From Clostridiales bacterium UBA4959 (GTDB lineage: Bacteria; Bacillota; Clostridia; Oscillospirales; CAG-272): DNA of 7,401 nt. The notes under the pieces are model-generated. The model made no database searches and had not been told where the DNA came from. It saw only the letters and a list, made by a program, of their open reading frames with translations. The translations under genes and the position numbers were made by a program. Shown piece by piece: positions 1 to 4,715 of the stretch (within the stretch, counting starts at the first letter, position 1; every line of letters starts with the position of its first letter). The stretch spans positions 1 through 7,401 of the forward strand of contig DHAH01000107.1 of the NCBI GenBank assembly GCA_002397345.1, given 5' to 3'.

Positions 1-56
1 AGTATCAGAACGAATTATATAATTATTTAATTGGAAAAGTCTTTGCAGAGCTTTCT

Positions 57-1190
57 TCAGAAAGCGACCGTCTCCCCGTCTCCCCGTTCCCCCTCCTGCA
101 ATAGCCCGCAGGCGATAGCGGCGGCGAACGGGAACGCGAACATGCCGAGAACGCCGAACAGTTTCAGCCCGCAGTACATAGCGGCGAGCGCCGCGAGCGG
201 ATGCAGACCCGATACCTTACCCACTACGCGCGGCTCGACGAATTGCCGCACTAATTGGATGACAATGTATATCACAATCAACCCGATTCCTTTGTATAAA
301 TCTCCGCGCAGCAGCATCACCGCCGCCCACGGAATCAGCGCCGCGCCCGATCCGATAAAGGGCAGCGCGTCGATAAGCGCAATCAGCATCGAAAATAAAA
401 CCGCATAATCCACCCGCAGGATGGTTAATCCCACCAATAACTCGGAAAAGGTAATGAACGCGATGATTGCGTATGCTTTGAGGAACTTTCCCATCGTCTG
501 ACTTATCCTGCGCCCCGCCCCGCCGATGAAATTCCGCGCGCGGTCGGGTATGCGCGCCCATATCGCCGCACCCAGCTTTTTATAATCAGCGCTGAGATAC
601 AGCGACGCGATAAACGTCACGACCGCAAACATTATCACGCCGGGCAGCACGGTGATAACGCTGCCCAAAAATCCCGGCACGCGCGCCGCTATCGCCGAAA
701 CGGTGTTTTTCACAAACGCAGCCGCGATTTCGTGCAGATAACCGTTCCCAAGCCCCTCTGGCAGACGCAGCCATTCCGCGATTGACCGGAGGAAACGCTC
801 GATATCGCCCAGTATAGCTTCCGTTTCGTTGACCGCGCTCTCGCGCAGCCCGTTTATCCCGTTTATCACAAGCATTGCCAGCGAGGTTACGGCAAGCCCG
901 AGCAGCGCCGACAGTCCGCAGACCAGAATAACGCTCATCAGCCGTTCGGGGATGTGAGCGGCAAGCGGAAATTTTATCGCCGATAAAAACGCCGTGATCT
1001 TCCGCACGATCGCGGCGACCGCCCACGCGGCAAGAAAAGGCAGCGCGGGTGCGAGCAGCCAGCGCAGCGCGATAAAAGCAAGCGCCGCCCCGATAAGTAT
1101 GTACGCGGCGAGCACAAGCACGCGTTTCCATCCGCGCGCGGGGAGATATTCCATGCGCCGAGGCTCGGCGCTGTGATATTCATTTTTCAT
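57..1190 (-). CDS. ytvI: YtvI-type sporulation integral membrane protein (AI-2E transporter family)
   Basis: Polytopic membrane protein of the AI-2E/PerM permease family, closest to the sporulation-associated YtvI branch. An N-terminal hydrophobic pair of helices (about residues 22-62) and further helices around 85-110 are followed by an amphipathic soluble stretch with acidic and Arg residues (about 115-180). The C-terminal membrane domain carries the family signatures DALPFIGSG (about 274-282), RQFVEPRVVG (about 315-324) and GLHPLAALAAMYCGLKLFG (about 328-346). Length of 377 aa is normal. YtvI is tied to sporulation in Bacillus, but its transported substrate is not established. The frame is also open to a GTG at 1202, but AAGGAG (1204-1209) would lie only one base from it. 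The ATG at 1190 is 13 bases away, which is long but more plausible. The gene has its own promoter and diverges from the B12-related gene. Family call is firm; start is less certain. Confidence 0.88.
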   Translation of the reverse strand: MKNEYHSAEPRRMEYLPARGWKRVLVLAAYILIGAALAFIALRWLLAPALPFLAAWAVAAIVRKITAFLSAIKFPLAAHIPERLMSVILVCGLSALLGLAVTSLAMLVINGINGLRESAVNETEAILGDIERFLRSIAEWLRLPEGLGNGYLHEIAAAFVKNTVSAIAARVPGFLGSVITVLPGVIMFAVVTFIASLYLSADYKKLGAAIWARIPDRARNFIGGAGRRISQTMGKFLKAYAIIAFITFSELLVGLTILRVDYAVLFSMLIALIDALPFIGSGAALIPWAAVMLLRGDLYKGIGLIVIYIVIQLVRQFVEPRVVGKVSGLHPLAALAAMYCGLKLFGVLGMFAFPFAAAIACGLLQEGERGDGETVAF

Positions 1191-1233
1191 ATTTATGACC
1201 ACGCTCCTTCATCGCACAAAATCGTAATATACT

Positions 1234-1255
1234 TAAATTCGATTATAAATTCGAT
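1234..1255 (-). repeat. 10-bp direct repeat over the ytvI -10 region
   Basis: The minus strand reads ATCGAATTTA twice (1246-1255 and 1234-1243), separated by two bases, giving a 12-base period. It covers the -10 box of the predicted ytvI promoter. A related TCGAATTT occurs on the plus strand at 1315-1322. The placement would suit an operator, but AT-rich promoter DNA can produce such repeats by chance, and no regulator is encoded in view. Confidence 0.35.
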
Positions 1256-1270
1256 AAAAATCCGCGCCAA
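1242..1270 (-). promoter_or_regulatory. Predicted sigma-A promoter of ytvI
   Basis: On the minus strand, TTGGCG (1265-1270) and TATAAT (1242-1247) are separated by exactly 17 bases. This is close to consensus and about 50 bases upstream of the ytvI start. Transcription would begin near 1235. The -35 box overlaps the left arm of the 1256-1304 inverted repeat, and the -10 box overlaps the direct repeat at 1234-1255. No sporulation-sigma consensus was recognised, so control by a sporulation sigma factor is not supported from the sequence. Confidence 0.6.
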
Positions 1271-1304
1271 AAGTTTGAACATATGGGTTATGACGCGGAT
1301 TTTT
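1256..1304. terminator. Terminator-like inverted repeat in the divergent region
   Basis: A perfect 11-bp inverted repeat (arms 1256-1266 and 1294-1304, AAAAATCCGCG and its complement) encloses 27 bases. The arms end in A/T tracts, so it resembles a bidirectional intrinsic terminator. No gene in view is transcribed into it from either side, and the loop is long. It could instead end an unseen small transcript, act as a leader structure or operator, or be an insulator between the two divergent units. Confidence 0.35.
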
Positions 1305-1419
1305 TCATTAGCTGTCGAATTTTAGTAATGTAAACTGCGTGGCCTTCATGTTTTATTTTGCCGGTTTTAAACTTGTTATATTATATAATCGACCGCGTTA
1401 ATAAATTCACGGTTTTGCC

Positions 1420-1448
1420 TTGACTTATCAGTCATAGAGAGGTAAAAT
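1420..1448 (+). promoter_or_regulatory. Predicted sigma-A promoter of the B12-related gene pair
   Basis: TTGACT (1420-1425) and TAAAAT (1443-1448) are separated by 17 bases. A start near 1455 would give a leader of about 59 bases before the ATG at 1514. It probably drives both the 1514-2185 and 2238-3053 genes. It is the best-formed plus-strand promoter in the region. Confidence 0.6.
1421..1434. promoter_or_regulatory. Operator-like inverted repeat overlapping the -35 box
   Basis: TGACT-TATC-AGTCA is a perfect 5-bp inverted repeat with a 4-base centre. It begins inside the -35 box and extends into the spacer of the 1420-1448 promoter. The position suits a repressor or MerR-like activator site, but no matching regulator gene is in the window and the arms are short. 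Confidence 0.3.
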
Positions 1449-1471
1449 ATTAATTCAGATATATTCTAACA

Positions 1472-1497
1472 CAGAGCGCCGGCAGCGGCGCGCTCTG
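1472..1497 (+). other. Leader hairpin just upstream of a ribosome binding site
   Basis: CAGAGCGC (1472-1479) pairs with GCGCTCTG (1490-1497) around a 10-base GC-rich loop. It lies in the predicted 5' leader and ends 4 bases before the GGGGG ribosome binding site (1502-1506) of the 1514 gene. There is no T-tract, so it is not a terminator. It may affect translation or mRNA stability. The hairpin plus the following CTGCAAAGGGGG resembles the arrangement before the next gene (2198-2230). Confidence 0.45.
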
Positions 1498-1513
1498 CAA
1501 AGGGGGCATCGGA

Positions 1514-2185
1514 ATGAATATCGAGATTTTGACCCCGGCAGTCACGCTTGACGAAGCGGACGTTGCCGCGCTTGCACTTCTTGCCGGACCCGAGGGCGGC
1601 GACGAGCTGCGCGAGCTTATCGCGCGCTTCGGCACGGCGGCGCGTCCGAAAGCGATTTACGGCGTGTTCCCTGTCGGGGAGCGCGATGCCGACGGCGTGA
1701 CAATCGGCGGCGTGCGCATAGATTCGCCGCTGATGAGCCAAAACTTAGGCGGTGTCGGCAGAGCGTTCCCTTATATAACCACCTGCGGCGACGAGCTTGC
1801 GGCGCTTGCCAGCGAACTTTCCGACCCGCTGGCGTTTTATTGGGTCGACGAAATTATGAAGCGTTATTTGCGCAAAATGCAGGCGTTTTTAAACGAACAT
1901 ATAAAACGGCGGTTTGACATTAAAAACAAATTGGCGGCAATGAACCCCGGCTCGATAAAAGAATGGCCGCTGACCGGACAGAAGCAGCTTTTTGATATAT
2001 TCGGCGGATCGGATAAAGTGCGTTCTGCCATAGGCGTAACCTTGAAGCCCAGTATGCTCATGCTGCCTACAAAGAGCGTGTCGGGCATCGCATTCGCGAC
2101 CGACACAAGTTATGAAAACTGCTCGCGCTGCCCGATTTTAACCTGTCCGGGACGCCGCGCGGAGTTCGACCCGACGTTGTATTGA
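1514..2185 (+). CDS. Stand-alone B12-dependent methionine synthase activation-domain protein
   Basis: Resembles the AdoMet-dependent reactivation domain at the C-terminus of MetH (Met_synt_B12 family), here a separate 223-aa protein. In MetH this domain supplies AdoMet to re-methylate oxidised cob(II)alamin. Stand-alone versions are known, for example in Thermotoga, where MetH is split. Visible signatures are NPGSIKEWPL (144-153), IGVTLKPSMLMLPTKSVSGI (about 173-192) and a C-terminal Cys cluster, C203-x2-C206-x4-C211, followed by RR. The usual Arg-x-x-x-Gly-Tyr AdoMet loop appears here as Met-Asn-Pro-Gly-Ser, so AdoMet binding may differ. It could serve another corrinoid protein instead of methionine synthase. 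The start is set by GGGGG (1502-1506), 7 bases before the ATG. It is probably co-transcribed with the isomerase gene 52 bases downstream. Confidence 0.82.
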   Translation: MNIEILTPAVTLDEADVAALALLAGPEGGDELRELIARFGTAARPKAIYGVFPVGERDADGVTIGGVRIDSPLMSQNLGGVGRAFPYITTCGDELAALASELSDPLAFYWVDEIMKRYLRKMQAFLNEHIKRRFDIKNKLAAMNPGSIKEWPLTGQKQLFDIFGGSDKVRSAIGVTLKPSMLMLPTKSVSGIAFATDTSYENCSRCPILTCPGRRAEFDPTLY

Positions 2186-2197
2186 TTAACATTTCAT

Positions 2198-2223
2198 GGA
2201 GCGACGGAAGCGTCGCTCCCTAC
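2198..2223 (-). repeat. REP-like GTAG palindrome (third stem sequence)
   Basis: A perfect 9-bp stem (GGAGCGACG at 2198-2206, CGTCGCTCC at 2211-2219) closes a GAAG loop. It is followed by CTAC (2220-2223), which reads on the minus strand as GTAG placed immediately 5' of the hairpin. The same layout occurs at the RAYT-associated palindromes (3339-3362, 3468-3491), although the stem sequence differs. With no T-tract it is unlikely to be a terminator. It lies between two co-directional genes and just upstream of the next gene's ribosome binding site. Confidence 0.65.
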
Positions 2224-2230
2224 AAGGGGG
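2224..2230 (+). promoter_or_regulatory. Ribosome binding site fixing the isomerase start
   Basis: AAGGGGG lies 7 bases before the ATG at 2238. An in-frame ATG at 2196 would place the start inside the REP-like palindrome with no upstream Shine-Dalgarno site, so 2238 is preferred. Confidence 0.65.
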
Positions 2231-2237
2231 TATCACT

Positions 2238-3053
2238 ATGAAGAATGACAGAATCAGGCTCGGCTGCTGCCTGCAGCGAGCGGGCGGCGCAGACCAATCA
2301 CCGCTCGACCGACTTGTGTCGGGCGTGCGCCTTATCACCGACGCGGGTTTTGATTATGTCGAAGCCACAGTCGATACGGCGATGCGGCTTGACGAGGGTA
2401 CCCTGCGCGACGCGCGGTCACGCGGGATCCGTATCGGGCATTTCAACTGCTTCATCCCGGGCAGTTATCGGATACTCGCCGACGACGCGCAGTTTAACGC
2501 CGCGCTGGAGCATGTGAAAATTGCGGCAGAGCGCACGGCGATGCTCGGCGCGGAGATAATCGTACTGGGCAGCGGCGCGGCGCGGCGCAAGCCCGAGGGC
2601 ATGGCGCAGGAAAAAGCGATGGATAAGTTCGCTTATTTCTGCGAAAAAGCGGCGATAATATTAAGCGGATATAATATCACGCTCGCGCTGGAACCGCTTC
2701 ACACCGGTGAAACCGATATCGTCAACACGCTCGCGGAGGGCGCGGCGGTCGTAAAGCGCGTCGCCATGCCGAATTTCAAGCTGCTCTGCGACTCCTTTCA
2801 TATGCACCGCGCGGGCGAATCGCCGGAGGGAGCCGCGAAATACGCCGGGCTTATCGCGCATGCGCATATCGCGGAGCCGCCCGAGCGGGTCTATCCGGGT
2901 AAAAACGGCGGCGCATATCTGCGTGCCTTCGCGTCGGCGCTGCGCGGCGCGGGTTACACAGGCGGCGTGACCGCCGAATGCGGTTTCGGCGGCGATCTCC
3001 GCGCGGAACTTGCCGCGTCGCGCGCCTTTATGGGCGAGATTTTCGGCGTATAA
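2238..3053 (+). CDS. Sugar phosphate isomerase/epimerase-type TIM-barrel protein
   Basis: A 271-aa protein of the xylose-isomerase-like TIM-barrel superfamily (AP_endonuc_2), which includes ketose 3-epimerases and hydroxypyruvate isomerases. The usual metal ligands can be placed at E152 (ALEPL), D185 (CDSFH), H210 (AHAHIAEP) and E247 (TAECGF). This spacing closely matches the Glu152/Asp185/His211/Glu246 set of Pseudomonas cichorii D-tagatose 3-epimerase. H188, three residues after D185, fits the conserved D-x-x-H. The fold and a divalent-metal-dependent isomerase or epimerase activity are well supported. The substrate is not, because these families vary widely. No signal peptide is seen, so it is probably cytosolic. 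It follows the B12-related gene in the same direction with no terminator between them. A functional link between the two is not evident. Confidence 0.85.
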   Translation: MKNDRIRLGCCLQRAGGADQSPLDRLVSGVRLITDAGFDYVEATVDTAMRLDEGTLRDARSRGIRIGHFNCFIPGSYRILADDAQFNAALEHVKIAAERTAMLGAEIIVLGSGAARRKPEGMAQEKAMDKFAYFCEKAAIILSGYNITLALEPLHTGETDIVNTLAEGAAVVKRVAMPNFKLLCDSFHMHRAGESPEGAAKYAGLIAHAHIAEPPERVYPGKNGGAYLRAFASALRGAGYTGGVTAECGFGGDLRAELAASRAFMGEIFGV

Positions 3054-3080
3054 CCGCGCGGAGGGGTAATACGGTGATAA

Positions 3081-3611
3081 ATGGAATTACCTAAACGCAA
3101 AAAGATACGGTTAAAGGGGTATGATTATTCGCAAAACGGTGCGTATTTTATAACGATATGCACAGAGAACAGGGCAAATTTGTTTGGCGAAATTAAAAAT
3201 GGGGTTATGTTATGCAGCGAATGCGGTAAAATTGCATTCGAAGAAATAGCGAATACAAACAAATTGCGGGGAAACAACGGGATACAAATTCAAAAATACA
3301 TTATTATGCCCAATCACATCCATATGATTATAGAAATCGTAGGGTCACGGCGTGCCGTGACCGAAAATCCGCAGCCTGCAGAATTTGCAAAACCAACAAA
3401 ACAATCAATATCAACCATAATCCGTGCGTATAAATCAACCGTTACAAAACGGCTGCATGAATTAGACGGACACGGCACGCCGTGTCCCTACAAAATATGG
3501 CAATCACGATTTTACGACCATATCATCCGCGACGAACAAGAATATCACAATATATGGAATTATATCGACACAAATCCGTTAAAATGGGAACAAGATTGTC
3601 TACATTCCTAA
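3081..3611 (+). CDS. REP-associated tyrosine transposase (RAYT, Y1/HUH family) with REPs inside the frame
   Basis: A 176-aa single-strand DNA nuclease/transposase of the IS200/IS605-related Y1 family. The start of the fold is at about residues 12-30 (GYDYSQNGAYFITICTEN). The metal-binding HUH motif is H79-I-H81 in MPNHIHMI. The C-terminal helix HIIRDEQEYHNIWNYI carries the probable catalytic Tyr155. RAYTs recognise short palindromes carrying a GTAG foot. Two such palindromes lie in the coding sequence, read through as residues 88-94 (GSRRAVT) and 130-136 (GHGTPCP), both in the linker between the HUH half and the tyrosine helix. The gene is visibly more A/T-rich than its neighbours, consistent with a mobile origin. 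It starts 27 bases after the isomerase gene with a weak ribosome binding site. The family is clear; activity is uncertain because of the insertions. Confidence 0.9.
   Translation: MELPKRKKIRLKGYDYSQNGAYFITICTENRANLFGEIKNGVMLCSECGKIAFEEIANTNKLRGNNGIQIQKYIIMPNHIHMIIEIVGSRRAVTENPQPAEFAKPTKQSISTIIRAYKSTVTKRLHELDGHGTPCPYKIWQSRFYDHIIRDEQEYHNIWNYIDTNPLKWEQDCLHS
3339..3362 (+). repeat. REP palindrome type A inside the RAYT gene
   Basis: GTAG (3339-3342) is followed directly by a 20-bp palindrome, GGTCACGGC-GT-GCCGTGACC (3343-3362). The GTAG foot plus hairpin matches the known substrate layout of E. coli RAYT (TnpA-REP). Identical GTAG-plus-palindrome units occur at 3615-3638 and 3850-3873. In the RAYT frame it encodes GSRRAVT without a stop. 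Confidence 0.85.
3468..3491 (-). repeat. REP palindrome type B inside the RAYT gene, inverted
   Basis: GGACACGGC-AC-GCCGTGTCC (3468-3487) is followed by CTAC (3488-3491), so the GTAG foot is on the minus strand. It differs from type A by one base pair in the stem (T-A to A-T). With the unit at 3339 it forms a pair in opposite orientation with outward feet, spanning 153 bases or exactly 51 codons. It encodes GHGTPCP in the transposase frame. A second copy lies at 3757-3780. Confidence 0.85.
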
Positions 3612-3614
3612 CCT

Positions 3615-3638
3615 GTAGGGTCACGGCGTGCCGTGACC
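3615..3638 (+). repeat. REP palindrome type A, second copy
   Basis: GTAG (3615-3618) plus the 20-bp palindrome at 3619-3638 is identical to the copy inside the RAYT gene. It begins three bases past the RAYT stop codon. The right arm runs straight into the tandem array at 3631-3698. Confidence 0.85.
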
Positions 3639-3698
3639 GGGCGTGCATGACCGGGTATGACCGGATATGCCGTGACTGCGCGTGCCATGACCGGGGTA
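3631..3698 (+). repeat. Imperfect ~15-bp tandem array from the REP right arm
   Basis: Units are CCGTGACCGGGCGTG (3631-3645), a 14-base variant (3646-3659), a 10-base truncated unit (3660-3669), CCGTGACTGCGCGTG (3670-3684) and a 14-base unit (3685-3698). The array ends at CCGTGACCGAAAACCCGC. The first unit overlaps the right arm of the REP at 3619-3638, so the array appears to be an expansion of that arm. Confidence 0.75.
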
Positions 3699-3756
3699 CC
3701 GTGACCGAAAACCCGCGACATGAAAAATTCGTAAAAACGGACATGGTGCGATGAAC

Positions 3757-3780
3757 GGACACGGCACGCCGTGTCCCCAC
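3757..3780 (-). repeat. REP palindrome type B, second copy with altered foot
   Basis: The 20-bp palindrome (3757-3776) is identical to that at 3468-3487. The adjoining tetranucleotide is CCAC (3777-3780) where the first copy has CTAC, so the minus-strand foot reads GTGG. If the foot is needed for recognition, this copy may be inactive. Confidence 0.8.
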
Positions 3781-3849
3781 ATGGCATCATGGTAATCCCC
3801 ACATGGCAATCACGATTTTATAAAAACATATCATCCGCGACGAATCTGT

Positions 3850-3873
3850 GTAGGGTCACGGCGTGCCGTGACC
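3850..3873 (+). repeat. REP palindrome type A, third copy
   Basis: GTAG (3850-3853) plus the palindrome at 3854-3873 is identical to the copies at 3339 and 3615. It directly follows the decayed RAYT fragment and leads into the second tandem array. No type B partner follows before the hemolysin III gene. Confidence 0.85.
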
Positions 3874-3940
3874 GGGTATGCCGTGACCGGGCGTGCCATG
3901 ACCGGGTATACCATGACCGGACGTGCCGTGACAGGTCGTG
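3866..3940 (+). repeat. Five-unit 15-bp tandem array from the REP right arm
   Basis: Five consecutive units of exactly 15 bases: 3866-3880, 3881-3895, 3896-3910, 3911-3925 and 3926-3940. The consensus is CC(G/A)TGACCGG(G)(T/C)(A/G)T(G). The array is followed by ACCGAAAATCCGC, the tail also seen after the REP at 3343. The period equals five codons. The first unit overlaps the REP right arm. With no spacers, it is not a CRISPR array. This array and the one at 3631 account for much of the 374-base stretch without an intact gene (3612-3985). Confidence 0.85.
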
Positions 3941-3971
3941 ACCGAAAATCCGCAACATAAAATATACAATC

Positions 3972-3976
3972 AGGAG
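3972..3976 (+). promoter_or_regulatory. Ribosome binding site fixing the hemolysin III start
   Basis: AGGAG lies 9 bases before the ATG at 3986. An upstream in-frame GTG at 3938 falls in the repeat tail and would add 16 residues unlike the family. No convincing promoter was found between the repeats and this site. Confidence 0.65.
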
Positions 3977-3985
3977 AACACCACA

Positions 3986-4666
3986 ATGCAACGCACAAAA
4001 CTGGCGGACCGCGTGCTGCCCACATATACAACCGGCGAAGAGATTTTCAATATGACCAGCCATATCGTGGGCGGAGCGTTCGCGGCCGCCGCGGTTTCGC
4101 TGTGCGTCATCTTTGCGACGCTGCACAATAATATATGGGGTGTCGTGTCTGGCGCTATCTACGGCGCGACGATGATACTGCTATATACAATGTCGAGCAT
4201 ATACCACGGCCTGTCGCCCAAAAAGACCGCAACAGCGAAAAAGGTGTTCCAGATAATCGATCACTGCTCGATTTTTCTGCTGATCGCCGGCACATATACG
4301 CCCATAACGCTCTGCGCCGTGCGCCCCGTAAACGAGCCGCTCGGCTGGACAATCTTCGGCGTCGTCTGGGGCATGGCCGCGCTGGGCGTGACGCTCAACG
4401 CCATCGACCTGAAAAAATACCGCGTGTTCTCGATGATCAGCTATTTTGGCATGGGATGGTGCATCATCGTCGCGTTTAAACCTATGCTCGACAGCTTGGG
4501 CGGCGCGCCCATGTGGCTGATTTTATTCGGCGGTGTGGCGTACACCATCGGCGCGGTGCTGTATGGGCTGGGCAAAAAGATCCGTTACATGCACTCAATT
4601 TTTCACCTGTTCGTGCTGCTGGGCAGCATACTGCACTTCTTTTCGATTTTGTTTTATTTAATGTAA
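3986..4666 (+). CDS. Hemolysin III / PAQR-family seven-helix membrane protein
   Basis: A 226-aa protein with about seven hydrophobic segments (roughly 28-46, 50-70, 90-110, 119-140, 145-163, 174-194, 203-224). This is the usual size and topology of bacterial hemolysin III proteins. PAQR-family signatures are present: E19-x2-N22-x3-H26 in the first motif, S70-x3-H74, D92 in the third helix, and H203-x3-H207 at the last helix. In the family, the Ser, Asp and His residues line a zinc site linked to hydrolase-like activity. The 'hemolysin' name is historical, and the usual role is thought to be membrane lipid homeostasis. The gene lies downstream of the REP and tandem repeats, which now form its upstream region. 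It ends 49 bases before the carboxypeptidase gene with no terminator between them, so co-transcription is likely. Confidence 0.9.
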   Translation: MQRTKLADRVLPTYTTGEEIFNMTSHIVGGAFAAAAVSLCVIFATLHNNIWGVVSGAIYGATMILLYTMSSIYHGLSPKKTATAKKVFQIIDHCSIFLLIAGTYTPITLCAVRPVNEPLGWTIFGVVWGMAALGVTLNAIDLKKYRVFSMISYFGMGWCIIVAFKPMLDSLGGAPMWLILFGGVAYTIGAVLYGLGKKIRYMHSIFHLFVLLGSILHFFSILFYLM

Positions 4667-4681
4667 TTGTAATCGCAAAGT

Positions 4682-4695
4682 CACGGCGCGCCGTG
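4682..4695. repeat. Degenerate REP palindrome without a GTAG foot
   Basis: CACGGCG-CGCCGTG is a perfect 14-bp palindrome. With its flanks (GTCACGGCG-C-GCCGTGGCTGAAAG) it matches the type A REP and its GACCGAAAA tail with a few changes, and the 5' foot is lost. It lies between the hemolysin III and carboxypeptidase genes, ending about 20 bases before the TTG start of the latter. Confidence 0.6.
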
Positions 4696-4715
4696 GCTGA
4701 AAGAGAGAAAATATC

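Larger units (their letters stand above)
3615..3844 (+). pseudogene. Decayed partial duplicate of the RAYT 3' half
   Basis: The order of landmarks repeats that of the gene at 3339-3536. It runs type A REP, GTGACCGAAAA-CCGC tail, a short A-rich stretch, type B REP, then two 18-base blocks identical to the gene. Block one is 3803-3820, matching 3497-3514. Block two is 3827-3844, matching 3519-3536. The DNA encoding the PTKQSISTIIRAYKSTVTKR helix is missing. The left side is expanded by tandem repeats, and a CCCCACATGGCA duplication lies at 3776-3808. No intact reading frame remains. It starts four bases after the RAYT stop codon. Confidence 0.75.

Noticed and set aside
1203..1513. Cobalamin or SAM riboswitch upstream of the B12-related gene
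   Set aside because: No B12-box or recognisable SAM-riboswitch core was seen, and the predicted leader is only about 59 bases.
2196..2237. ATG start extending the isomerase by 14 residues
   Set aside because: It would begin inside the REP-like hairpin with no Shine-Dalgarno site. The ATG at 2238 has AAGGGGG seven bases upstream.
3866..3940. Possible CRISPR array
   Set aside because: Units of 15 bases follow each other without spacers, so this is a tandem repeat.
3938..3968. Promoter in the repeat tail for hemolysin III (GTGACC and TATACA)
   Set aside because: The spacer is 19 bases, and the transcript would begin at or after the ribosome binding site.
3938..3985. GTG start extending the hemolysin III protein by 16 residues
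   Set aside because: It lies in the REP tail, has no ribosome binding site, and the ATG at 3986 has AGGAG at good spacing and matches family length.
3608..4126. Minus-strand reading frames rich in Arg, His, Ser and Thr across the repeat region
   Set aside because: They are translations of the 15-bp repeats and palindromes with low-complexity content and no ribosome binding sites.
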